Part shown: positions 6,343-13,307 of the stretch, in pieces
Layout of the letters: the number at the start of each line of letters is the position of its first letter
Numbering within the stretch: the first letter of the stretch is position 1
Assembly: GCA_043802425.1 (NCBI GenBank)
Contig: JAZDLA010000001.1
Coordinates: 1 to 15,981, forward strand
DNA from: JAGUYA01 sp043802425
GTDB taxonomy: Bacteria; Omnitrophota; Gorgyraeia; Gygaellales; Profunditerraquicolaceae
Direction of reading: 5' to 3'
Length of the DNA: 15,981 nt
Translations under genes and position numbers: made by a program
Notes under the pieces: generated by a model
Databases searched by the model: none
Told to the model about the DNA's origin: nothing
What the model saw: only the letters and a program-made list of their open reading frames with translations

Positions 6343-7341
6343 TTATTCGGATACGGCTCTATTTAATTTCAGGGTATCATATATATACTGAGCCGCTACT
6401 TTTAACGCGAAGGTATTCTTATGGCTTTCGTCATATTGATAATTTATGGAAACACCCTGAGGAGTCATGCCTAAACGGTTAAACTCATCGATGAGGTTAA
6501 TAAAAACTATGTTATCAGATTTTATGCTTTTTACTAACTCATGTAACGGCCAATAAGGATAACCCTCTTTGAAATCTTTGACCATAATACTAGAAGCGGG
6601 AAAAATCACTACCACTAACTCTCCCTTTCTTTCTTTAGCAATGCTAGCTATCTCTAATATGGCGTTTTTTAAAGGAATAAAATACTTGGGTTGATGATAG
6701 TAGTAATAATTGTCAACCTCCGTATTAATATTCAGCCTTTTTCTTTCTCTCCTTATCAATGCCTTTTTTATACGATAAGTAGAATAACGTACCAGCGCGC
6801 TATGGCGCATCAGGAAAGTCTTATTAAAATAGTATTCTCCCGGTTCAGGGTCATTTAAGACATAGTTTAAGATAATCAGGTCCGGGTTGTATTTCAGTCC
6901 TTTGGTTTTTAACATTTCCAATTCCTGAAAGGTGCTATAGCCCTCTACGCCAAAATTAAGCACCTCATAGCGTAAAGAACCGGGTCTCTGATTTAATAGG
7001 CTTTCTAATTGTGCGGGCAGGGTATCTTTTTGAGGGAGCATAAAGGAAAAGGTTTCGGAATCCCCGAGCATAATTATACGGAAGGTATTAGCAGGTTTAG
7101 CTAAGGAATATTCCGGTCCGCGAAATCCGTCAGAATTTATAGAAATACCTGTGGATTTAGCACCCGGGACAAATTCATAGCGTAGATACGGATTAGAGCT
7201 CTTTCTATATATGGGGCGTTTCACCCATCCACCCATCTCCCAGGCAAAACGCAGGATGATTTCCGCACAAAATAAGATAAGAAAAACGGAAATTAGTGAA
7301 ATAGCGCAATTAAGAATAAAATTCCTTTTCAATAAAACCAT
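6343..7341 (-). CDS. Membrane-anchored SGNH/GDSL-type hydrolase
   Basis: A 332-residue protein with an N-terminal membrane segment (about 10-33) and an SGNH domain. Block I is MLGDSETF with nucleophile S95. Block II is GVEGYST with G131/G134. Block III is LNYVLNDP with N163. Block V is D304-E-S-H307. The region before block I (YEFVPGAKSTGISINSDGFRG) is also common in bacterial SGNH proteins that sit among polysaccharide genes. Likely an esterase or acyl transferase acting on an exported glycan; the reaction is inferred only from the fold. It is located between two GT-C glycosyltransferase genes with gaps of 27 and 23 bp. Compared with the SGNH protein at 3655-4749 it lacks the TPR-like insertion and has very different sequence, so the two are not a recent duplication. 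ATG 7341 has no evident Shine-Dalgarno site. Confidence 0.9.
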   Translation of the reverse strand: MVLLKRNFILNCAISLISVFLILFCAEIILRFAWEMGGWVKRPIYRKSSNPYLRYEFVPGAKSTGISINSDGFRGPEYSLAKPANTFRIIMLGDSETFSFMLPQKDTLPAQLESLLNQRPGSLRYEVLNFGVEGYSTFQELEMLKTKGLKYNPDLIILNYVLNDPEPGEYYFNKTFLMRHSALVRYSTYRIKKALIRRERKRLNINTEVDNYYYYHQPKYFIPLKNAILEIASIAKERKGELVVVIFPASSIMVKDFKEGYPYWPLHELVKSIKSDNIVFINLIDEFNRLGMTPQGVSINYQYDESHKNTFALKVAAQYIYDTLKLNRAVSE

Positions 7342-7368
7342 CCAATGATAAGATTCGGTTATTAAAAT

Positions 7369-8808
7369 TTAAGGCAGGGTAACGGTTAATTTTGCTTCCT
7401 GCGGATCAGCAACAACTATCCTATCTTTATATTTTAAAATAACCCCGTATCTCTGCCTTATGGAAGCATCAAGCCCTAAAAAGTCCTCTTCATTTAAGTA
7501 ACATAGGCGCGGCTTAATAGAGGGCCTATTCAATTCCCCTTCTAGCCGTACCTTGTCTTCGATATATTTAACCCGCGATAATTCCTGCGAATAGAACAAA
7601 ATAGAGGCCATATCCTGTTTATAGGCAATAAATTCATATTCGGGTAATTGCTTTATAAGCTCGTCTATAGCGGGGGCCATTTGGATAATCTCAATGAAAC
7701 GCTTACTGCGGATATTCAAAGGAAAACAGAGCATAACTATCGTAGCGATAATTAAAATATATTTGATAGCTGTAACTATTTTAAACTTAATCGAATCCCT
7801 GATAATCTTTTCAAGCGCCACCCCCACTAACAACGCAACAGCCGGATAGATCGGCAAGATAAAATAATGCAATTTCTGCCTGCCGAAAGAAAAGGCTAAC
7901 GGAAAGATAACCGTCCAGATAATCAAAAGATAAAACTCATAACTTTTATTCCGGCGCGCTTCTTTAACCGCTAAGTAGCCGCCGTAAAAGGCAAAAGGCA
8001 GCAAATAAAAATATTTGCTTACTATTGCCTTTATATAATAATACCAAGGGACATGAAAACCAGACGAACTTAAGAGGTGCATAAAATTCCAATGCCACCA
8101 ACCGGAAAATAAAGTATTGTGATCAAGCCAAATCCAGCATAAAACCGGCCCTATTGCTGTCAAGAACCCTAAAATAAAGAAGGGATGAAATAATTCTTTC
8201 CAACGCCAGCATATAATTAAGTATGCAAAAACAATCGCCAAGGGCGCTAAACCCGAAACATCCTTAGAAAAGATAGCTAAAGAGGTAAATAAACCGAATA
8301 AAAGATAATAGATACGGCAACGCTTTTGCGCTAAAATAAAACTAAGTATAGCCAGGGTAATAAATAAGCTTACTGGCAAATCCATCCGGCACTGACGCGA
8401 AAGGCGCACAATGTGATTGGTAAAAAGAAAACTTAAAGCCGCAAAAAAACCCACCCAGTGATTTTTCAGTAGCTTGCCGAAATAAAATATTACCCCTACT
8501 AAAAAGACTCCCGAAAGCATAGAAAATAGCTTTGCCGTAAAAGTAGATACCCCGAGAAACTTAAAGAAAAACGCGGTAATCCAGATACATAAGGGAAAAT
8601 GATAATAGAAAACCCCTTGATAGACCGGGTCGTATAATCCCAACCATTTATGTGTGCGTATAACCTCTTTGGCTACCGCCGCATAATTACAGGAATCTAC
8701 ATCTAATCCACCCGGAACCCAGGCATAAGCAAAGATCAATATCATCGCCACCCATAAGAGTATAAAAAATAAACGACTATCCTGCCTTTTAATTAGTAGA
8801 TTATCCAT
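7369..8808 (-). CDS. ArnT-like GT39/GT83 family membrane glycosyltransferase
   Basis: A 479-residue polytopic GT-C enzyme. It shows the ArnT/PMT pattern: first periplasmic loop with D36/D38 (GGLDVDSCNYAAVAKE) and YHFPLCIW (H70, P72); RMDLPVSLF (R141, D143); SKDVSGLAPL (K182); and RQKLHYFILPIYPAVALL (about 310-327). These match the family that transfers sugars such as aminoarabinose from undecaprenyl phosphate to lipid A or related acceptors. The true donor and acceptor here are unknown. A C-terminal soluble part (about 370-479) is shorter than in ArnT. The ATG lies 3 bp after the stop of the secreted duplicated-motif protein, which suggests tight co-expression. Its sequence is unlike the second GT-C gene at 4826-6319, which suggests different sugars or acceptors. 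Confidence 0.92.
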   Translation of the reverse strand: MDNLLIKRQDSRLFFILLWVAMILIFAYAWVPGGLDVDSCNYAAVAKEVIRTHKWLGLYDPVYQGVFYYHFPLCIWITAFFFKFLGVSTFTAKLFSMLSGVFLVGVIFYFGKLLKNHWVGFFAALSFLFTNHIVRLSRQCRMDLPVSLFITLAILSFILAQKRCRIYYLLFGLFTSLAIFSKDVSGLAPLAIVFAYLIICWRWKELFHPFFILGFLTAIGPVLCWIWLDHNTLFSGWWHWNFMHLLSSSGFHVPWYYYIKAIVSKYFYLLPFAFYGGYLAVKEARRNKSYEFYLLIIWTVIFPLAFSFGRQKLHYFILPIYPAVALLVGVALEKIIRDSIKFKIVTAIKYILIIATIVMLCFPLNIRSKRFIEIIQMAPAIDELIKQLPEYEFIAYKQDMASILFYSQELSRVKYIEDKVRLEGELNRPSIKPRLCYLNEEDFLGLDASIRQRYGVILKYKDRIVVADPQEAKLTVTLP

Positions 8809-8811
8809 TTT

Positions 8812-9303
8812 TTAAAATTTTACCTCTGTGCCGCGGATTTCTTTTCGTAAAACATTCTTAAAGTCAGTCTCTACCCAGATATCTCCGTTAGTAATGATAT
8901 CGGAACAGGTCCATGCCTTTCCTCCCTCAGTATCCAAAATAATGGCGGGCATTCTGGAATTAGCATCCTGCCATTCCAATACCCTGCCCGTGTATTTCTT
9001 CCTGGATAAAGGCTCTTGATTTTTCCCCAGGTCCGTTCTGATCCAGGTGGGCCTATCTTCTTGCAGGTTCCTACAAGTCCAGATGATCCCCTGGAAGCTA
9101 TCCAGTATTATCACCGGAACGCGCGTATTCTGTACCGAGCGGCCCTTCATCATCAATAATATATACCTTGCCTCCCATTCATCGCTTACCACTGATTCGT
9201 CTAGGGCAGTATTGGTTGGGCCCGATTCAGCCAATAAAAATTTGCCCGGAAATAACAAATTAAATAAACAAACTAGAATAAATAATACTTTTATTTTTCT
9301 CAC
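8812..9303 (-). CDS. Secreted protein with two copies of a 34-residue WTC motif
   Basis: I do not recognise a named family. The 163-residue product has a Sec-type signal peptide (about 1-25, cleavage near LLAES). Two copies of a motif are present, at residues 61-94 and 117-150. Aligned without gaps they share 13 of 34 residues, with pattern R-x-P-x-I-I-L-D, G, W-T-C, W and T-D. Short hydrophobic strands followed by a conserved Trp-Thr-Cys suggest a small beta domain, and the paired Cys (C77, C133) could form a disulfide in the periplasm. It starts with GTG at 9303, chosen because AAGGAG lies 5 nt upstream. It is 3 bp before the ArnT-like gene and 60 bp after the lipoprotein gene, so it is likely part of the envelope set. 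Function is unknown. Confidence 0.8.
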   Translation of the reverse strand: MRKIKVLFILVCLFNLLFPGKFLLAESGPTNTALDESVVSDEWEARYILLMMKGRSVQNTRVPVIILDSFQGIIWTCRNLQEDRPTWIRTDLGKNQEPLSRKKYTGRVLEWQDANSRMPAIILDTEGGKAWTCSDIITNGDIWVETDFKNVLRKEIRGTEVKF

Positions 9304-9308
9304 GGTTA

Positions 9309-9314
9309 CTCCTT
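9309..9314 (-). promoter_or_regulatory. Ribosome binding site deciding a GTG start
   Basis: AAGGAG on the minus strand, 5 nt before GTG 9303. No ATG offers a comparable start, and the downstream residues form a good signal peptide, so the GTG is accepted. Confidence 0.7.
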
Positions 9315-9363
9315 CTTTCCCTTCTTTTCTCCACAGCCATCGCGGCTCCGAGATTAATTTATC

Positions 9364-9846
9364 TTAAGTCCCCTCTTGGGTTATTTTTTTCTCTATATAG
9401 ATATTTAAGGTATCTTTTAATCTCTGAATACGCACCTCTTCTTTGGCATCCTGTTCTTCCTCTCGCTTTATTATCTTTTCTCGATACTCGGGGTTGTGTT
9501 CGTATTTATAATCCGAAATGGCTATAAGAGGAAGGCGGAATACCCCGCCAATTGCCTTTAGGAACATAATACAAGGGTCTACAAAAGTCATCTTAAAGCG
9601 ATTTTCAATGCAGCCCATCTTCTTGTAATAATGTTCTACCGTATTTTTACGTCTCTTGAACCTTCTTTTAGCTAATTGCAAGTCAGGAACACTGTTGTTT
9701 TTACCTATAGTATATTCCGCTATAGCGTAACCATCCCGGGAAACTACGTAGCCTTTATCGTAAGGTTTAGCACCTTGCTGAAATTTGTAGGTTGCGCAGC
9801 CCGATAAAAATACTGTTAAGGCAACTAAGATTAGCCCTCTCTTCAT
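9364..9846 (-). CDS. Small lipoprotein of unknown function
   Basis: A 160-residue protein with a classic lipoprotein signal: MKRGLILVALTVF followed by lipobox L-S-G-C, so C17 should be lipidated and the protein anchored on the periplasmic side of a membrane. The rest is hydrophilic. It has a very basic patch (K60 to K67), a mildly hydrophobic stretch (about 92-111, PCIMFLKAIGGVFRLPLIAI) and a charged helical tail (about 115-155). I recognise no enzymatic motif. ATG 9846 is preceded by AAGGAG with 7-nt spacing (9854-9859), so the start is firm. It follows folE by 20 bp and probably shares its transcript, but nothing ties it to folate chemistry. Its position beside the secreted duplicated-motif protein suggests it opens the envelope part of the cluster. 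Confidence 0.83.
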   Translation of the reverse strand: MKRGLILVALTVFLSGCATYKFQQGAKPYDKGYVVSRDGYAIAEYTIGKNNSVPDLQLAKRRFKRRKNTVEHYYKKMGCIENRFKMTFVDPCIMFLKAIGGVFRLPLIAISDYKYEHNPEYREKIIKREEEQDAKEEVRIQRLKDTLNIYIEKKITQEGT

Positions 9847-9866
9847 ACTCTCACTCCTTCTTGAAG

Positions 9867-10424
9867 TTATGCTTTAATCAAGGCAAGGGTCTCAGAGCGC
9901 GTCTTTTCGTTTTCTTTGAATATGCCCCTTACCGCAGAAGTAACGGTCAGCGTGCCAGGTTTTTTCACCCCGCGCATGGACATGCACATATGTTCCGCTT
10001 CAATAATCACCATGCACCCCTGGGGTTTTAATTTGGACATAATAATCTCGGCTATCTGGGTAGTCAGCCGTTCCTGGACCTGCGGCCGTTTAGACAAAAT
10101 ATCCACCACACGCGCTAATTTACTTAAACCAGTAACGCGGCCCCCTTTAGGGATATAGGCGATATGCGCCCTGCCTAAAAAAGGAAGGAGATGATGTTCA
10201 CAGACGCTGTACAGAGGTATCCCTTTCAATAAAATTATCTCCTGGTGTTTCTGATCTAAAATAACTTCTAATTCTTTTTCCGGGTCCTGCTTCATCCCAG
10301 AAAATATCTCCTCACACATTTCTGCCACCCGCTTAGGGGTATCTAAAATATCTTTTCTTTGCGGATTCTCTCCGATTGCCCCTAAAATATCCCTGACCGC
10401 CTTTTCTATCTTTCTTTTATCCAT
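9867..10424 (-). CDS. folE: GTP cyclohydrolase I
   Basis: FolE converts GTP to 7,8-dihydroneopterin triphosphate, the first step of tetrahydrofolate synthesis, as a cytoplasmic toroidal homodecamer. The 185-residue form has the zinc ligands C75 and H78 in SVCEHHLLPF and C147 in EAEHMCMSMRGVKKPG, with catalytic-site histidines H77 and H145. Typical segments LDTPKRVAEM, KGGRVTGLSKLARVVD, KRPQVQERLT and TVTSAVRGIF are all present. Start choice: ATG 10424 has AGGAG with 5-nt spacing and gives the usual family N-terminus (MDKRKIEKAVRDIL). Two earlier in-frame ATGs exist, at 10457 (ATGA overlap with the mnmE stop) and at 10469. These would add 11 or 15 residues and have weaker binding sites, although the ATGA overlap makes 10457 a real alternative. 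It is downstream of mnmE and upstream of a lipoprotein gene. Confidence 0.97.
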   Translation of the reverse strand: MDKRKIEKAVRDILGAIGENPQRKDILDTPKRVAEMCEEIFSGMKQDPEKELEVILDQKHQEIILLKGIPLYSVCEHHLLPFLGRAHIAYIPKGGRVTGLSKLARVVDILSKRPQVQERLTTQIAEIIMSKLKPQGCMVIIEAEHMCMSMRGVKKPGTLTVTSAVRGIFKENEKTRSETLALIKA

Positions 10425-10429
10425 TTCTT

Positions 10430-10434
10430 CTCCT
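10430..10434 (-). promoter_or_regulatory. Internal ribosome binding site favouring the short FolE start
   Basis: AGGAG on the minus strand lies 5 nt before ATG 10424, inside the longer possible reading frame. It is a better site than the AGGAAA directly before ATG 10457. Confidence 0.55.
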
Positions 10435-10453
10435 ATTTCAATGAGCACATCAC

Positions 10454-11836
10454 TCATTTTCCTATGCAAAAGTCACCGAATATCTTATCTAATAAATCCT
10501 GGGAAAAAGTTTTACCCGAGATATCATCTAAATATTTAAGGGCATCCCGGATATCCTGGGCAATAAACTCCAGGGACAATTTATTATCCAATGAATTTGC
10601 TGCTTCTGCAATAAATTTCTCTATTTTTTTTAGAGCCTCAATATGCCTTAGGTTGCTGACCAGGATTGACTCCGGGTTAACCAATCCGCCGTTATAGACT
10701 AAGTTGGCAATCGTAGATTCTAGGAGCCCGATATTTTTAAGTTTTTTTGCCGATATAGGTATTACGTATTTAAATCTTTTTAAAATAATATCTTTCTGGG
10801 CCCTCTGTTTTAAATCTATCTTGTTTATAACGGCTATGGTAGTTTTTCCCTTTAACCTTCTCATAAGCATCTGGTCTTCACGGCCTAACCTCCTGCTGCC
10901 GTCAAATAATAAAATTACTAAATCCGCTGAATCTATATATCTCTTTGAACGCCGAACGGCTTTTTTTTCTATTAAATCCTGCGGCTCAATAATACCGGCG
11001 GTATCTACAATTCTTATGGGAATACCTTTGATATCGATAACCTCCTCTATGGTATCCCGCGTTGTGCCGGCTATAGGCGTAACAATAGCGCGCTCCTGCC
11101 TTAATAGTGCATTTAAAAGCGAGGATTTGCCTACATTGGGCTTACCGCAGATCACCGCATTTATGCCTTCGCGTAATATCCTGCCGTGTCTGGCATTATC
11201 CAGAATATTCCCTAATCTTTCTTTTGCATCCTTTAACTTTTTGGAAATTGTTTTTAAATCCACGGTATCAATTTCTTCTTCGGGAAAATCAATATTTGCT
11301 TCTATCCGGGAGAGTATCTCTAAAAGAGACCCCCTTATATCGTTTAGCTGATGCGATAAATTTCCTTTTAGTTGAGCAATTCCTATCTTTAAGGCAGAAT
11401 CTGTCTTAGCGCGGATAATATCCAAGACTGCCTCAGCCTGCGCCAGATCAATCCTGCCGTTTAGAAATGCGCGTTTAGTAAATTCTCCAGGTGCGGCCAG
11501 ACGACAACCTTCTTCTAAAACCAAATCCAGCACCCCCCGTAACGCCACAATACCCCCGTGGCAGTTTATCTCCACAATGTCTTCTCTGGTATAAGACTTG
11601 GGGCTACGCATTACAGTCAGGATTACTTCATCAATAACTTTTGATTCCTGCATAATCCAGCCGTAATGCGTGGTGTATGTCTTAAGAAGAGACGGTTTCT
11701 TTTTGCCGCTAGAAACAAAAATCCTGTCCGCTATAGCCAGGGCATCGTTACCGCTTATACGCACAATACCGATACCCGATTCTCCGACGGGTGTCGCAAT
11801 AGCCGCAATAGTATCGTTAATATTATATTTTATCAA
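10454..11836 (-). CDS. mnmE: tRNA modification GTPase MnmE (TrmE)
   Basis: MnmE, with MnmG, adds an aminomethyl or carboxymethylaminomethyl group to U34 of certain tRNAs, using 5,10-methylene-tetrahydrofolate as carbon donor. The 460-residue protein is full length. The N-terminal folate-binding domain (DTIAAIATPVGESGIGIVRISG, 8-29; SYTREDIVEINCHGG, 81-95) is followed by a helical domain. The inserted G domain has G1 GKPNVGKS (231-238), the GTTRDT switch (257-262), G3 DTAG (278-281) and G4 NKID (338-341). The invariant C-terminus is FCIGK. The start is unusual. There is no in-frame ATG near the N-terminus, and TTG 11836 is the only usual initiator before an upstream in-frame stop. A 7-G tract at 11839-11845 sits directly before it. 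It follows the sulfatase-like gene by 22 bp and overlaps the longer folE frames. Confidence 0.97.
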   Translation of the reverse strand: MIKYNINDTIAAIATPVGESGIGIVRISGNDALAIADRIFVSSGKKKPSLLKTYTTHYGWIMQESKVIDEVILTVMRSPKSYTREDIVEINCHGGIVALRGVLDLVLEEGCRLAAPGEFTKRAFLNGRIDLAQAEAVLDIIRAKTDSALKIGIAQLKGNLSHQLNDIRGSLLEILSRIEANIDFPEEEIDTVDLKTISKKLKDAKERLGNILDNARHGRILREGINAVICGKPNVGKSSLLNALLRQERAIVTPIAGTTRDTIEEVIDIKGIPIRIVDTAGIIEPQDLIEKKAVRRSKRYIDSADLVILLFDGSRRLGREDQMLMRRLKGKTTIAVINKIDLKQRAQKDIILKRFKYVIPISAKKLKNIGLLESTIANLVYNGGLVNPESILVSNLRHIEALKKIEKFIAEAANSLDNKLSLEFIAQDIRDALKYLDDISGKTFSQDLLDKIFGDFCIGK

Positions 11837-11858
11837 CTCCCCCCCATGCCATTTTTGA

Positions 11859-13250
11859 TTAGTTTAAATATCCCAAGCTTCTCAGATTTTCTTCTGTCTT
11901 TTTATCTAAAGGCACCCCAACGATATTCTTGTCAGACTGGATAGGGTAGCTATTTAACCAGGCCTTTAGGTTATTTCTTAGGGTCTTTAATAAACTTGGA
12001 ATCTCTCCCGAAACATCATCTATAAGATTGTCATCCTCATCCGGAATAAAGTATAACTCCTCTTTCCCGTTCTTATGTAAAAAATATTTAATATTTTTGT
12101 GGACATCTCGGACGCCATGTATCTGCGAATAATAAAAATATAGATATATTCTCTTTATGCCTCTGTTTTTTAATATGCCTGTTAAATCTACGCCGTTAAA
12201 TTTATGCTTATTTAAAAAATAGACTACTGGGTTCACTATCTTTAAAATAGTAGGAACTATATCTATGCTAGAAGCTACCACGGGAATTCTTCCCCTTCGC
12301 TTAAAATATCTGTCGTCCTTAATAATCAAAGGGATATGCAATATTGCATCGGACAAGCCTTCATGGTGGAAATAAACATTGTGCTCACCTAGAGATTCTC
12401 CGTGGTCTGCGGTCACTATAATAAGAGTATTGCTCTTTATGCGCTCCAAGACTCTGCCTATCTGAAAATCTACATGGCGGATTGCCGCGTCATAACAAGC
12501 GATATAATAGTTAAGTGAGTAATGGCCCTTGCGAAATACTATTCTTGGTAGATATCCGTGACTTTCATAACTATTATTGCCGTTCTCTAAATTTAATTTT
12601 AATATTTTATCATTCTCTTCATATAATCTATCTTCTTCAAAGTCATTTATATAGCCTTCCGGAAATACATAAGGACTATGAACGCCAATATAATGAATCC
12701 AGAGAAAAAATGGCTTGTTGCTACGATAATTATTTAAAAAATCGATAACTTTATCGGTTATAACATTATCCTTCCCTAAAAAATTTTTGTAAATATTAAA
12801 CCCCTGTTCAAACCCAGTACCAACCCCGAGGTGTCCGTGGCTTAGGAAGGCTGCTGTTTCATAACCTAAACTCTGAAGATATTCTGCTAAAGTAGTGAAT
12901 TTTTTATCTAAAACATTTTCGTAAGAATGGACTGTTTGCTGGACCTCGTTGATAGAAAGCCCCAAGTACGCTCCGGTAAAAAGAGCAGGCATAGTATATA
13001 TAGTAGAGCCGGAAACACTGAAAGAATTTAAAAAAATTGTTCCTTCCTCAGCAAGCCTATCAATATTGGGAGAAGTCAACCTTTTGTATCCATAGTAACT
13101 AAGGTGGTCCGCCCTTAAGGCATCTACGGTGATTAAAAGAACGTTGCAGGGTGATTTTTTTGCCGAAAATATCAAGAAAAAACAAAAAACAGCTAAACCT
13201 AATATAGCTGAAATAAAGCCGATTTTCTTATAACGTTTTTTGGGGTTCAT
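11859..13250 (-). CDS. Membrane-anchored sulfatase-fold (alkaline phosphatase superfamily) hydrolase
   Basis: A 463-residue protein with one N-terminal membrane segment (about 11-29) and a sulfatase-fold domain predicted on the periplasmic side. Metal-site sequences are clear: D43 in LLITVDALRADHLSYYGY; D282 and H283 in VTADHGESLGEHNVYFHH; H295/H296 nearby. FFLWIHYIGVHSPY (181-194) is the usual central strand and loop. The catalytic loop reads SGSTIYTMPALFTG. Counting back from TG, T83 occupies the nucleophile position and the C/S-x-P-S-R formylglycine motif is absent. It is therefore more likely a phosphodiesterase, phosphatase or phospholipid-derived group transferase than a true sulfatase. 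It lies between folC (57 bp) and mnmE (22 bp), an odd guest in a folate-linked set. It may instead belong functionally to the glycan genes downstream. Confidence 0.88.
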   Translation of the reverse strand: MNPKKRYKKIGFISAILGLAVFCFFLIFSAKKSPCNVLLITVDALRADHLSYYGYKRLTSPNIDRLAEEGTIFLNSFSVSGSTIYTMPALFTGAYLGLSINEVQQTVHSYENVLDKKFTTLAEYLQSLGYETAAFLSHGHLGVGTGFEQGFNIYKNFLGKDNVITDKVIDFLNNYRSNKPFFLWIHYIGVHSPYVFPEGYINDFEEDRLYEENDKILKLNLENGNNSYESHGYLPRIVFRKGHYSLNYYIACYDAAIRHVDFQIGRVLERIKSNTLIIVTADHGESLGEHNVYFHHEGLSDAILHIPLIIKDDRYFKRRGRIPVVASSIDIVPTILKIVNPVVYFLNKHKFNGVDLTGILKNRGIKRIYLYFYYSQIHGVRDVHKNIKYFLHKNGKEELYFIPDEDDNLIDDVSGEIPSLLKTLRNNLKAWLNSYPIQSDKNIVGVPLDKKTEENLRSLGYLN

Positions 13251-13307
13251 TTTTTATGCCTTTTGGTTACTTTAAAAGGTATACTTTTACCTCATTTATG
13301 CGCGTAA

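Noticed and set aside
10704..11351. A 215-codon open frame on the plus strand
   Set aside because: It lies wholly antisense to the G domain and helical domain of mnmE, whose motifs are complete. The product resembles no family and has no ribosome binding site.
13265..13292. Operator-like inverted repeat (AAAAG-GTATA-CTTTT) upstream of the sulfatase-like gene
   Set aside because: Only 5-bp arms in AT-rich DNA, easily due to chance, and no regulator gene nearby.
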